Shown: positions 13,861 through 20,551 of the stretch, piece by piece | Position numbering within the stretch: position 1 is the stretch's first letter | How the letters are laid out: each line of letters opens with the position of its first letter | Source: JAQBQZ01 sp964554765 | Lineage (GTDB): Bacteria > Patescibacteriota > Minisyncoccia > Phycocordibacterales > CAIRYW01 | Assembly: GCA_964554765.1 (NCBI GenBank) | Contig: CAZKPS010000011.1 | Location: 1 to 23,462 of the forward strand | Length of the DNA: 23,462 nucleotides | Reading direction: 5' to 3' | Notes under the pieces: model-generated | Databases searched by the model: none | Told to the model about the DNA's origin: nothing | What the model saw: only the letters and a program-made list of their open reading frames with translations | Position numbers and translations under genes: made by a program

Positions 13861-14934
13861 CTATCCCAAAAGTGCAATACAAAATCCTATAACACCAAAA
13901 ATCAACGATATAATCCAGTATCTCATTGTTACCTTGTACGCTGGCCACCCCAATGCCTCAAAATGATGATGAATAGGTGCGACAAGGAAAACCTTTTTTC
14001 CGTTTCTAAACTTTTTTGAGCCGAGCTGAATAATATCTGACAAAGTTGTTATGATAAGAGGAATCGCCACAATCGGAAGCACCAGTATACCGTGACCACC
14101 ACCGAGTGTGTCGGTCATAAATGCAACAACGGTGAGTGTCATCGTGAGGGCCATTGTGCCTGTCTCAGACATATAAAAACGCGCAGGAGGAATGTTAAAC
14201 CATAAAAATGCCAAAATACCTCCTGCAACAACAGCACAAAAAGCAGCTAAGTTGATTTGGTTTTGAACAAAAGCGATCCCTGCGTAGGATGAGAAAAATA
14301 CAGCAAATACTCCACCCGCAAGTCCGTCAATACCGTCAATCACTCCACCTGAATAAATAAAGAGCATTACAAGCGCAAAGAAAGGTATGAACAAGGCACC
14401 CATTTCGAGACTGTTTCCAAATGGTAGCGCTACACTTGTTATATCTAACTTGTCATAGAACCACAGACCACACAGGACTCCTACGAGTGTCACAATACCA
14501 AGTCTCTTTCTCAGTGACATCCCACCAGCCAAATATCCTCTGGTCCCAAATACCTCCATCAGATCATCAATCATGCCTACAATTGCTCCTATAATCAGGG
14601 TTGCAAGTGGAATCCAAGTCTGACTTCTACTTATAAAATCAAGCTTTATTGTCGCATCTGTTGGAACTATTTTCGAAACAATCCAGAGTGATAGTGCTGT
14701 AGTAAGAACACTGATCCAAATAACCGTACCACCAAGTCTAGGAGTTCCGACTTCTTTTTCTTTGTGTAGCTCATTGAAAATAGAAGCGTCTCTCCCATCA
14801 GTAGTAACTTTACCTGATTTTTTTTTCCAAAGTTTGTATTTATATAGAAAATGCGTAATAGTAGGAGTAATAGCAATACCAATAAAGAAAGAAAGTGTTG
14901 AGGGTCCAAATACTTTTATTATATTTTCAATCAT
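13861..14934 (-). CDS. mraY: MraY, phospho-N-acetylmuramoyl-pentapeptide transferase
   Basis: This 357-aa polytopic enzyme transfers phospho-MurNAc-pentapeptide onto undecaprenyl phosphate to make lipid I. Conserved elements are GTPRLGG (residues 63-69), the VGMIDDLMEV aspartate pair (D123/D124), GGVIDGIDGLAGG (D200, D203), the NIPPARFYMSETG loop and the HHHFEALGW histidine triad (H322-H324). Length matches the family (about 320-360). The start ATG follows the upstream carboxypeptidase stop by 9 nt, with no Shine-Dalgarno site, indicating operon co-translation. It sits in a partial dcw-like cluster; the usual murE, murF and murD neighbours are absent from this window. Confidence 0.96.
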   Translation of the reverse strand: MIENIIKVFGPSTLSFFIGIAITPTITHFLYKYKLWKKKSGKVTTDGRDASIFNELHKEKEVGTPRLGGTVIWISVLTTALSLWIVSKIVPTDATIKLDFISRSQTWIPLATLIIGAIVGMIDDLMEVFGTRGYLAGGMSLRKRLGIVTLVGVLCGLWFYDKLDITSVALPFGNSLEMGALFIPFFALVMLFIYSGGVIDGIDGLAGGVFAVFFSSYAGIAFVQNQINLAAFCAVVAGGILAFLWFNIPPARFYMSETGTMALTMTLTVVAFMTDTLGGGHGILVLPIVAIPLIITTLSDIIQLGSKKFRNGKKVFLVAPIHHHFEALGWPAYKVTMRYWIISLIFGVIGFCIALLG

Positions 14935-14943
14935 AAATGTTAT

Positions 14944-15852
14944 TTATTGTCTTGTTCGAAACGATTTGATTATTACGTTGCTTATAGAGAGTGCGTCCAC
15001 AAACCTGCCCTCCTCAGTAGAACCCAAAATAGTGACAAAAATCAAATGATTTAGGCCGACATCCATTACAAAAACCAGATTACCTCCTGCAATATCTGTT
15101 AGACCCGTCTTTGATCCCAAAAGGCCTACAATCTGCTCTGCGACAATATTTGTATTTCGAGCATAGTGAATTGTACCATTTTTAGAGTAGATATTGAAGT
15201 CTTTTAGAGATGTCTTACTTATAATATCGTAATCTGAAAAATAAATATTCTGGAACATACTCTGAACATTTTCAGCGGAGCCAAGCGAACCTGGTGTTAC
15301 ATTATCAATATCTAAACCAGTAGTATTTCTAAATCTCGTTTCAAAAAGATCCATCTTTTGTGCTTCTTTGTTCATGCAATCAATGATTTTACCCTCTCCA
15401 CCGGCATAATCAGATAAGAGATCAGTCCCAATATTTGATGAAGTAATTAAGGTATATATTGCCAAATCTTTTACTTTCCATACTTCGGTCTCACCGGTAG
15501 AACTTGCTGTGTCATTGTAGGAATAAACACTGTCAGGAATGACAATATCCATATCTCTATCGAGAGACTTGAGTGCACAATGAGTAGACATGAGTTTTGT
15601 GATTGATGCTAAAGGGAGAGGGGTTCTAGCATTTTTCTCGAAAAGGACTCTGTTTTCTGCTAAGTCATAGATATACACCGCCTTTGATCTGAGGTCTAGA
15701 CTAGATAATTCTTTTCTAACACTCTTATTGACAACTGAGTTATAGACCTTATCAGTATTTATGAGCAAGATAAAACATAAAAAAAGGAATACCAAAACAT
15801 AGGCAACAATAAGTATAAAATGCTTAAATTCTATTTGTTTAAAATGCTTCAT
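14944..15852 (-). CDS. D-alanyl-D-alanine carboxypeptidase (S11 family, DacA-like)
   Basis: This 302-aa protein has one N-terminal membrane anchor (about residues 11-32) and an outer penicillin-binding domain. The three active-site motifs are present in order: PLASITKLMS with S83 and K86 (SxxK), SSNIGTD with S138 and N140 (SxN), and LLGSKTGLTD with K248-G250 (KTG). It would trim the terminal D-Ala from muropeptides. It ends soon after the catalytic domain, so it lacks the C-terminal beta domain and amphipathic anchor of classical PBP5; the N-terminal helix is the likely anchor. It lies 31 nt after scpB and 9 nt before mraY. A GGA four bases before the ATG might serve as a ribosome-binding site. 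Confidence 0.93.
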   Translation of the reverse strand: MKHFKQIEFKHFILIVAYVLVFLFLCFILLINTDKVYNSVVNKSVRKELSSLDLRSKAVYIYDLAENRVLFEKNARTPLPLASITKLMSTHCALKSLDRDMDIVIPDSVYSYNDTASSTGETEVWKVKDLAIYTLITSSNIGTDLLSDYAGGEGKIIDCMNKEAQKMDLFETRFRNTTGLDIDNVTPGSLGSAENVQSMFQNIYFSDYDIISKTSLKDFNIYSKNGTIHYARNTNIVAEQIVGLLGSKTGLTDIAGGNLVFVMDVGLNHLIFVTILGSTEEGRFVDALSISNVIIKSFRTRQ

Positions 15853-15883
15853 TGTCCAACTTATTAAAGAACGTATGGATTAT

Positions 15884-16468
15884 CTATTCTATATCCAGAA
15901 CATCATCTCCTTTCTCTTCTGATTCAGAGACTACTGGCTGGCTCTTGAATGAGTCTAACTTCTCTTTTACTTCACTTAGACCAGGTATTTCTCCGACACT
16001 GGACACACCGAGGAAAGTAAGAGCTTCAAATGTAGGACTGTATAAATAGACTCTACTATCCGTTTCACTCACGGTCTTTTGGATAAGTCCTCGCACCTCG
16101 AGATGCCTGATGCTGAATTGTGAATTCACACCCCTAATGTAATCAATCTCACTTCTCTTGATTGGAGACATATAGAGAATGATAGAGAGCGTCTCAAGGG
16201 TTGCTTTTGAGAGTTCTTTTGAAAGCTCTTCACGAGTGAGGTCTTCTATTATTTTTGATGCAAATGGATGTGTACCGAGCATCACCTCGTCATTATTTCT
16301 AACAAGTACAATACCTCTGTTTTGGAGAAGTGATTCAAGACGGACTAGTGCAGTTGAAATTTCCTCTGACGAAACCTTACAAAGTTCTGAAAGTTTTTTT
16401 ACACTCACAGGTTCCCCTTTCCAAAAAAGGATCGCTTCTATTAACTGATCTAAGTTATTGTAATCCAT
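15884..16468 (-). CDS. scpB: ScpB, segregation and condensation protein B
   Basis: This 194-aa protein is the tandem winged-helix kleisin partner of SMC. It starts MDYNNLDQLIEAILFWKGEP, matching the canonical EAILF start of ScpB. It continues through KLSELCKVSSEEISTALVRL and the second winged helix ATLETLSIILYMSPIKRSEIDYIRG (the family's ALETLAIIAYxQPIT-type motif), ending GLIQKTVSETDSRVYLYSPT. The acidic tail (VVSESEEKGDDVLDIE) is low complexity. Upstream, 285 nt separate it from scpA, unusual for this pair, and that gap holds a truncated GIY-YIG ORF. A CAGGG sequence 4-8 nt before the ATG is one of the few plausible ribosome-binding sites in the window. Confidence 0.93.
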   Translation of the reverse strand: MDYNNLDQLIEAILFWKGEPVSVKKLSELCKVSSEEISTALVRLESLLQNRGIVLVRNNDEVMLGTHPFASKIIEDLTREELSKELSKATLETLSIILYMSPIKRSEIDYIRGVNSQFSIRHLEVRGLIQKTVSETDSRVYLYSPTFEALTFLGVSSVGEIPGLSEVKEKLDSFKSQPVVSESEEKGDDVLDIE

Positions 16469-16513
16469 TTACCCTGTAAAGTTTTATCTATTAAAAAAGT
16501 TATTTATATTCTA

Positions 16514-16675
16514 CTACATTTTGCTTGCCCAAGCACTAAATTTGTAATCGAATTTTGTGTAGGGTCGAACCAACTTTTTCTTGTTATGCAATATGAGCCG
16601 TGACTTAATATCGTTAGTACATCCTATGTATAAATCGTTATCTTCCTTACTTTGCAAAATATAGACATATTGCAT
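16514..16675 (-). pseudogene. Truncated GIY-YIG endonuclease-like ORF (53 aa)
   Basis: The minus strand encodes MQYVYILQSKEDNDLYIGCT, then NDIKSRLILHNKKKLVRPYTKF and a non-homologous tail ending ASKM. YVYIL and LYIG are the GIY and YIG elements, R26 matches the catalytic arginine, and HN (30-31) is the usual next conserved pair. The second half of the domain with the catalytic glutamate is missing, replaced by about 12 unrelated residues before TAG. Full-length single-domain (UPF0213-like) relatives are about 80-100 aa. This is probably a decayed mobile-type nuclease gene; a very short functional variant is possible. It lies between scpA and scpB. Confidence 0.7.
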
Positions 16676-16678
16676 AAC
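16583..16678. repeat. Perfect 13-bp inverted repeat within the GIY-YIG remnant
   Basis: GTTATGCAATATG at 16583-16595 is the exact reverse complement of CATATTGCATAAC at 16666-16678, with 70 bp between. One arm covers the ORF start, the other the ILHN codons. It may be coincidence, or may form a long-loop hairpin. Confidence 0.6.
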
Positions 16679-16716
16679 GATAGATAAAATTTTTTAGGGT
16701 GAATTTTATTTTAGCA

Positions 16717-16751
16717 TTTTATTTGATACTTGCTACTTGAAACTTGTTTAC
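16717..16751 (-). other. Quasi-repetitive 3' tract after scpA
   Basis: After the scpA stop the minus strand reads AAGTTTCAAGTAGCAAGTAT, then CAAATAAAATGC. It shares TCAAGTAGCAA, GTATC and AAAATGC in the same order with the tract after trpS (19565-19600). Confidence 0.45.
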
Positions 16752-17495
16752 TTAATAATGTGGTACACCAAGTGACTCTGTCGTCTCCATTTTAATATCA
16801 TCAAAATGATTGTCTTGGATTACATCCATAATCCCCTGCTTTACAAGCTCGAGCATAGCAAGGAAACTCACAATGACTTCTACCTTTTGTTCTTTTGTTT
16901 CAACTTTATGCCCGGCGAAGCTTTTAAAACTCATCGAGAGCCCTGACTGGATTTTCTTTGTGAGTTTATCCATCATTTCCTCCAGTGACATTACCTTTTG
17001 CACAAGTGCCTTTTTGAGTTCCACCTTTTTAGGTAGTCGATTAATAATATTATCAAGAGAAAGTCTCACTGCATCGAGAGTAATGCTTTTGTGAGGCGAA
17101 AAAACAACTGTCTTTATACTGCCTGCCTCTTTTGCAAAGATAATATTTTTTCCAAAATGTTTCTTGATACTCTCACTTCCCTCACGAATCACCTGAAGAA
17201 TTTTTAGCCTCATCTCGAGATCATCTACACTCATCTGCTCCTCATCTGTCAATGGAATAGACGGGAGGAGTGAACGAGATTTGATAAGTAGAAGAGTAGA
17301 GGCGACAAGAACGAATTCTGCTCGTGAAGAAATATCAGTCGAAGGCATCACTTCTACATATTTAATATATTCATCAGTCACCTGTGCAAGCGAAATATCG
17401 TTGATGGTGAGCTTTCTCTTCTCAACCAAAGTCAAAAGGAGGTCGAGAGGACCTTCAAATACTTCTGTTTTTATTTTGAACTCAATATCACTCAT
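16752..17495 (-). CDS. scpA: ScpA, segregation and condensation protein A (kleisin)
   Basis: This 247-aa protein is the bacterial kleisin that bridges SMC heads and binds ScpB in chromosome condensation. The N-terminus carries the family signature VFEGPLDLLLTLVEKRKLTI, followed by DISLAQVTDEYIKYVE and LVASTLLLIKSRSLLP, all canonical ScpA motifs. The C-terminal winged-helix region includes VIVSFLAMLELVKQG. Length is typical (about 240-260). The ATG lies 7 nt after an extended -10 (TGATATAAT) that overlaps the stop codon of the upstream 124-aa gene, so scpA probably has its own leaderless promoter in addition to any readthrough from aspS. Confidence 0.95.
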   Translation of the reverse strand: MSDIEFKIKTEVFEGPLDLLLTLVEKRKLTINDISLAQVTDEYIKYVEVMPSTDISSRAEFVLVASTLLLIKSRSLLPSIPLTDEEQMSVDDLEMRLKILQVIREGSESIKKHFGKNIIFAKEAGSIKTVVFSPHKSITLDAVRLSLDNIINRLPKKVELKKALVQKVMSLEEMMDKLTKKIQSGLSMSFKSFAGHKVETKEQKVEVIVSFLAMLELVKQGIMDVIQDNHFDDIKMETTESLGVPHY

Positions 17496-17502
17496 ACCAT
17501 GA

Positions 17503-17508
17503 ATTATA
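17503..17508 (-). promoter_or_regulatory. Extended -10 for scpA, leaderless geometry
   Basis: TGATATAAT overlaps the TAA stop of the preceding gene. Seven nucleotides (TCATGGT) then precede the scpA ATG. No good -35 is seen; the TGn extension may suffice. Confidence 0.55.
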
Positions 17509-17878
17509 TCAGAGTTTCATCTCGAGACCCATCACGATTTCTGGACTGAAGTATTTTGAGGTATTGAATAGAATCTGGTGATATTGCCACATCCGATAGT
17601 TCGTGTTTTGGTAGGTCGTGTGATGTAAATCCATATTCTGATAATAAGAATCTCTCAGCCAATTCAAGTGAATCCTTCTTAGCATCACCATCGACGGTAC
17701 CTTGCTCATACTTATTAAGTAAGTATGATCTTGCAATAATTCTGAGTCTCATGTACTCAAATTGATTGAGATCTAGTTCCCAAAGTTTTTTTATTGTCTC
17801 CTGGGTAGCTCGACTCAAGGTGTCGATTTCTGTTTCAAGTGCTTTATCAAGAGAACCAAATTTTGGACCCACTTCCAT
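17504..17878 (-). CDS. Hypothetical protein abutting aspS (124 aa)
   Basis: I do not recognise this family. The protein is soluble, predicted mostly helical and charged, with no signal peptide, no transmembrane segment and no cysteine. The central part (TQETIKKLWELDLNQFEYMRLRIIARSYLLNKYEQG) is the most structured-looking section, probably a helical bundle. The C-terminus is polar (SRNRDGSRDETLI). Its ATG follows the aspS stop with no gap (TAGATG), so it must rely on terminating ribosomes from aspS and would share the T-box control. Its stop overlaps the scpA -10 box. A link to tRNA charging or to chromosome condensation is only suggested by position. Confidence 0.7.
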   Translation of the reverse strand: MEVGPKFGSLDKALETEIDTLSRATQETIKKLWELDLNQFEYMRLRIIARSYLLNKYEQGTVDGDAKKDSLELAERFLLSEYGFTSHDLPKHELSDVAISPDSIQYLKILQSRNRDGSRDETLI

Positions 17879-19273
17879 CTATTTAACTTTATTTATTGAA
17901 ATTCCCAACTCAATAAGTTGTTCTGCTGATACCGTGCTTGGTGCGTCCATCATAAAGTCCTTACCCTCTCCTGTTTTTGGAAATGCGATAACCTCTCTGA
18001 TACTTGCTTCGTTATGGAGAAGCATCATAAGCCTGTCCATTCCCCACGCAATACCACCATGTGGAGGTGTACCAAATCTGAATGCTTGGAGCATATGACC
18101 AAACTTACTATTGATTTCTTCCTCAGAATATCCGAGTATTTCGAACACTTTTTTGAGCATTTCTGGCTTGTGATTTCGTATACTACCACCCCCGATTTCA
18201 AATCCGTTAAGTACGATGTCGTATTGTGAAGCAATAATCTCACCGATATTTTCTTTATTCATTAGATCGTTGTGATGTTCCTTCTTGCATCCAGAAAATG
18301 GGTTGTGTGTAAATGTCCATCCGCCTTTATCGTTCTTTTCAAACATTGGGAAATCCACTACCCAGCAAAATGCAAGAAGGTTTGGATCTTCTTTGTTTTC
18401 TCGAATATCCGGCCTATCAATACCATATTTTGACATTGCCTCTGCATAAGGAATTCGAGGGAACGGAATCTGTTGAATCTTTTTCTCTGGATAGAGTGTT
18501 GTTACGATTTTTATAAGAAGAGACTCCATCATATTGATAATATCCTCCTCCTCAATAAAGCTCATCTCAACATCGAGCTGAGTAAACTCTGGCTGTCTGT
18601 CACCTCGAGTGTCTTCGTCTCGCATACACTTTGCGAACTGGAAATATTTTTCCATTCCTGCTGTCATAAGAAGCTGTTTGTACTGCTGTGGTGACTGTGG
18701 GAGTGCATAGAAGTGTCCCTTTTCGAGTCGTGATGGAACAAGATAGTCTCGTGCACCTTCTGGAGTAGATTTTGTGAGAATCGGAGTTTCGACTTCTGTA
18801 AAGTTATTGTCTCGGAAATAGTTTCGAACAAGTGAAAACACTTCACTTCTCATTCGAAATATTTTTTGCATTCTTGCACTTCTAAGGTCTACATATCTGT
18901 ATTTCATTCGCACTTCCTCACCTACTTCTCGAGTATCATTGCCAATATCAAATGGCAATGTGTCAGCCTCGTTTAAAACTGTGATTTCTAGAACTTCGAG
19001 TTCGATGTTACCGTTTTGTTTATCTGCTTGTCTGTTCTTTTCTGGACGCTCGTTTACTTTACCTTTGACTTCTACTACCCATTCAGGTCGAGTTTTTTCA
19101 GCAACTTCTTTTGCAGATGATCCTGGGAGTACAACACCCTGAACCTTACCAGTCATATCTCGAAAATCAAAGAAAACAAGCTTACCCTGATCTCGTCTAA
19201 TGTCGATCCAGCCTTTAATGGTGACTTCCTCACCTTTTTTTAATTCTAAATCCTTTATGTATGTTCTTTGCAT
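17879..19273 (-). CDS. aspS: Aspartyl-tRNA synthetase, bacterial type lacking the GAD insertion
   Basis: The ATG at 19273 (MQRTYIKDLEL, 464 aa) fits the family start; an in-frame ATG at 19300 adds nine residues (MGRNAGKNN). The N-terminal OB fold binds the anticodon (EVTIKGWIDIRRDQGKLVFFDFRD). Class II motifs follow: motif 1 around FTEVETPILTKSTPEGARDY, motif 2 RDEDTRGDRQPEFTQLD, and motif 3 GIAWGMDRLMML. Bacterial AspRS is usually near 590 aa because a GAD domain lies between motifs 2 and 3. Here KYGIDRPDIRENKEDPNL leads straight into AFCWVVDFPMFE, so that insertion is absent while the flanks remain bacterial. Aspartate-binding and catalytic elements look intact. Expression is probably controlled by the T-box leader directly upstream. 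Confidence 0.95.
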   Translation of the reverse strand: MQRTYIKDLELKKGEEVTIKGWIDIRRDQGKLVFFDFRDMTGKVQGVVLPGSSAKEVAEKTRPEWVVEVKGKVNERPEKNRQADKQNGNIELEVLEITVLNEADTLPFDIGNDTREVGEEVRMKYRYVDLRSARMQKIFRMRSEVFSLVRNYFRDNNFTEVETPILTKSTPEGARDYLVPSRLEKGHFYALPQSPQQYKQLLMTAGMEKYFQFAKCMRDEDTRGDRQPEFTQLDVEMSFIEEEDIINMMESLLIKIVTTLYPEKKIQQIPFPRIPYAEAMSKYGIDRPDIRENKEDPNLLAFCWVVDFPMFEKNDKGGWTFTHNPFSGCKKEHHNDLMNKENIGEIIASQYDIVLNGFEIGGGSIRNHKPEMLKKVFEILGYSEEEINSKFGHMLQAFRFGTPPHGGIAWGMDRLMMLLHNEASIREVIAFPKTGEGKDFMMDAPSTVSAEQLIELGISINKVK

Positions 19274-19351
19274 GTTGTTTTTTCCCGCATTCCTTCCCAT
19301 CTTAAGATAAGAGGGGTGCCCGGAGAACGGGATGATATGATTTATTTTAAT

Positions 19352-19400
19352 AAATGAAAAACCGCCCCTAAAAATCCAAATAAATGAATTTTCAGGGGCG
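19352..19400 (-). terminator. T-box intrinsic terminator
   Basis: The 5' arm CGCCCCTGAAAATTC (19400 down to 19386) pairs with GGATTTTTAGGGGCG (19377 down to 19363) around an 8-nt loop: a 15-bp stem with two G-U pairs, followed by GTTTTTCATTT. It competes with the antiterminator. Confidence 0.88.
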
Positions 19401-19492
19401 ATTTTCGACTAAACTTTCGTCGTCAAAGCGCGGTGCCACCCTGCCTTATATCTTTATCGTCTTCTATCCTCACCGGTCGTCAGTCGGGTCAA
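19352..19492 (-). promoter_or_regulatory. T-box riboswitch (tRNA-Asp sensing) upstream of aspS
   Basis: The minus strand contains the exact T-box AGGGTGGCACCGCG (19442 down to 19429). Its AGGG and GCG can pair with CCCT and CGC of CGCCCCT (19400 down to 19394), giving the antiterminator with the TGGCACC bulge. The same CGCCCCT is the 5' arm of a strong terminator, so the two folds exclude each other. The bulge reads UGGC; its C complements discriminator G73, which tRNA-Asp carries. Upstream of the T-box only about 50-90 nt are available before the trpS terminator, too little for a full Stem I-III. Several GAC (Asp) triplets occur there (GACCCGACTGACGAC), one or more of which may be the specifier. 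Confidence 0.88.
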
Positions 19493-19498
19493 TGGAAT

Positions 19499-19528
19499 AA
19501 TATAATTATGCAATATCAGGGGTCTAAA
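19499..19528 (-). promoter_or_regulatory. Candidate promoter of the aspS T-box leader
   Basis: A TTTAGA -35 (19528 down to 19523), an 18-nt spacer and a TATATT -10 (19504 down to 19499) lie just after the trpS terminator hairpin. Transcription would begin near 19492. CATAAT and TATTAT nearby are alternative -10 boxes. Confidence 0.45.
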
Positions 19529-19531
19529 TGC

Positions 19532-19564
19532 AAATGCATCGAAACCAAAGGTTTCGATGCATTT
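19532..19564 (-). terminator. trpS terminator hairpin
   Basis: This is a perfect 15-bp stem, AAATGCATCGAAACC / GGTTTCGATGCATTT, with a 3-nt loop. The arms supply an A-tract and T-tract on both strands, so it could act in both directions. It isolates trpS from the aspS leader. Confidence 0.8.
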
Positions 19565-19600
19565 TACTTGGATACTTGCCAATTTGCTACTTGATTACTT
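19565..19600 (-). other. Quasi-repetitive 3' tract after trpS
   Basis: Between the trpS stop and its terminator the minus strand reads AAGTAATCAAGTAGCAAATT, then GGCAAGTATCCAAGTA. CAAGTA-like words recur, and the order of words matches the tract after scpA (16717-16751). Confidence 0.45.
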
Positions 19601-20545
19601 CTACAAAACTCCTATCTTCTCCTTCACTTCCGCCAGTTTCTTGTTCGCTACCTCTCTCGCCCTTTCTCCACCTTCTTTTATAACTTGTCTTATGTAGTCA
19701 GTGTCTTCTGCAATAAGCCGTCGCTTGTCTCGAAGTGGTTTTATAAATGATTTTACATCCTCGATGAGTTTTTCTTTGAGAATCTTGTATTTACCTTTGT
19801 TTTCTTCATAAATAACTTTGAGGTCTTCTTCACTTCTAAAGAGTTTGTGAATTGCATAAACATTTGTAGGTATATCACTGCTTGAGTCAGTCACAATAGA
19901 CATACAGAGTTTTTCAATCTCTGCATCTTCTGCAAAAAGTGGAATATAATTGTTGTAACTCTTACTCATTTTTCTCCCATCGATACCAGGTACCACTGCC
20001 ACATTTTCGACAATTACTTCTTTTGGGAGTTTGAATGTTTCCCCAAAGATATGATTAAATTTTTCTGCGATATCTCGTGCATATTCGACGTGCTGTTTCT
20101 GATCCTGTCCTACAGGTACAACATCTGGACCATAAAGAAGGATATCTGCAGCCATAAGAACAGGATAGTTAAATGTACCTACATTTATTTCTTTATCCTT
20201 TGCCTCTGCGTCCTTGAAAGCGTGTGCTCGCATAAGAAACGGCATAGTAATGATAGTATCAAATATCCAAGTGAGCTCAGTGTGCGCTGCAACATCAGAT
20301 TGCTTAAATATCACCACCTTCTTTGGATCAAGTCCTATCGCGAGATAGTCAATCACCATATTCCATACAAGATCTCGCATCTCCGCAGCATTCTGAATAA
20401 AGTTGAGAGTATGATAATCCGCCACCATCACAAAAGATTCGTGGTCATTGGCCATATCTACCCACTGCTTCATTGCACCAAAATAATTGCCGATATGTGT
20501 TCGGCCTGTAGGTTTAATACCCGAAAGAAGTCGTTTTTTTATCAT
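19601..20545 (-). CDS. trpS: Tryptophanyl-tRNA synthetase
   Basis: This 314-aa class I enzyme charges tRNA-Trp. The N-terminal SGIKPTGRTHIGNYFGAMKQW holds the HIGH-type motif (THIGN). ADYHTL, the VPVGQDQKQHVEYARDIAEKF segment and GIDGRKMSKSYNN (intact KMSKS) follow, all canonical for bacterial TrpRS. Length is normal (about 320-340). The C-terminus is lysine- and glutamate-rich (REVANKKLAEVKEKIGVL), as usual. It has a near-consensus promoter that places the transcription start on the ATG, and a strong terminator, so it appears to be a single-gene unit between the histidine kinase and aspS. Confidence 0.96.
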   Translation of the reverse strand: MIKKRLLSGIKPTGRTHIGNYFGAMKQWVDMANDHESFVMVADYHTLNFIQNAAEMRDLVWNMVIDYLAIGLDPKKVVIFKQSDVAAHTELTWIFDTIITMPFLMRAHAFKDAEAKDKEINVGTFNYPVLMAADILLYGPDVVPVGQDQKQHVEYARDIAEKFNHIFGETFKLPKEVIVENVAVVPGIDGRKMSKSYNNYIPLFAEDAEIEKLCMSIVTDSSSDIPTNVYAIHKLFRSEEDLKVIYEENKGKYKILKEKLIEDVKSFIKPLRDKRRLIAEDTDYIRQVIKEGGERAREVANKKLAEVKEKIGVL

Positions 20546-20551
20546 AAGTAT

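Noticed and set aside
13842..13877. Upstream start for ftsW overlapping mraY by 17 nt
   Set aside because: It is possible, but the ATG at 13841 gives the usual short basic N-terminus before the first membrane helix.
16522..16535. TGCTTG-GG-CAAGCA hairpin as a terminator of the GIY-YIG ORF
   Set aside because: The stem is only six pairs with a two-base loop and there is no U-tract; it also lies inside the ORF.
19443..19492. Classical leader-peptide attenuator for aspS
   Set aside because: The frame with Asp codons begins with ATT and lacks an ATG, GTG or TTG, while the T-box core and its competing folds match exactly.
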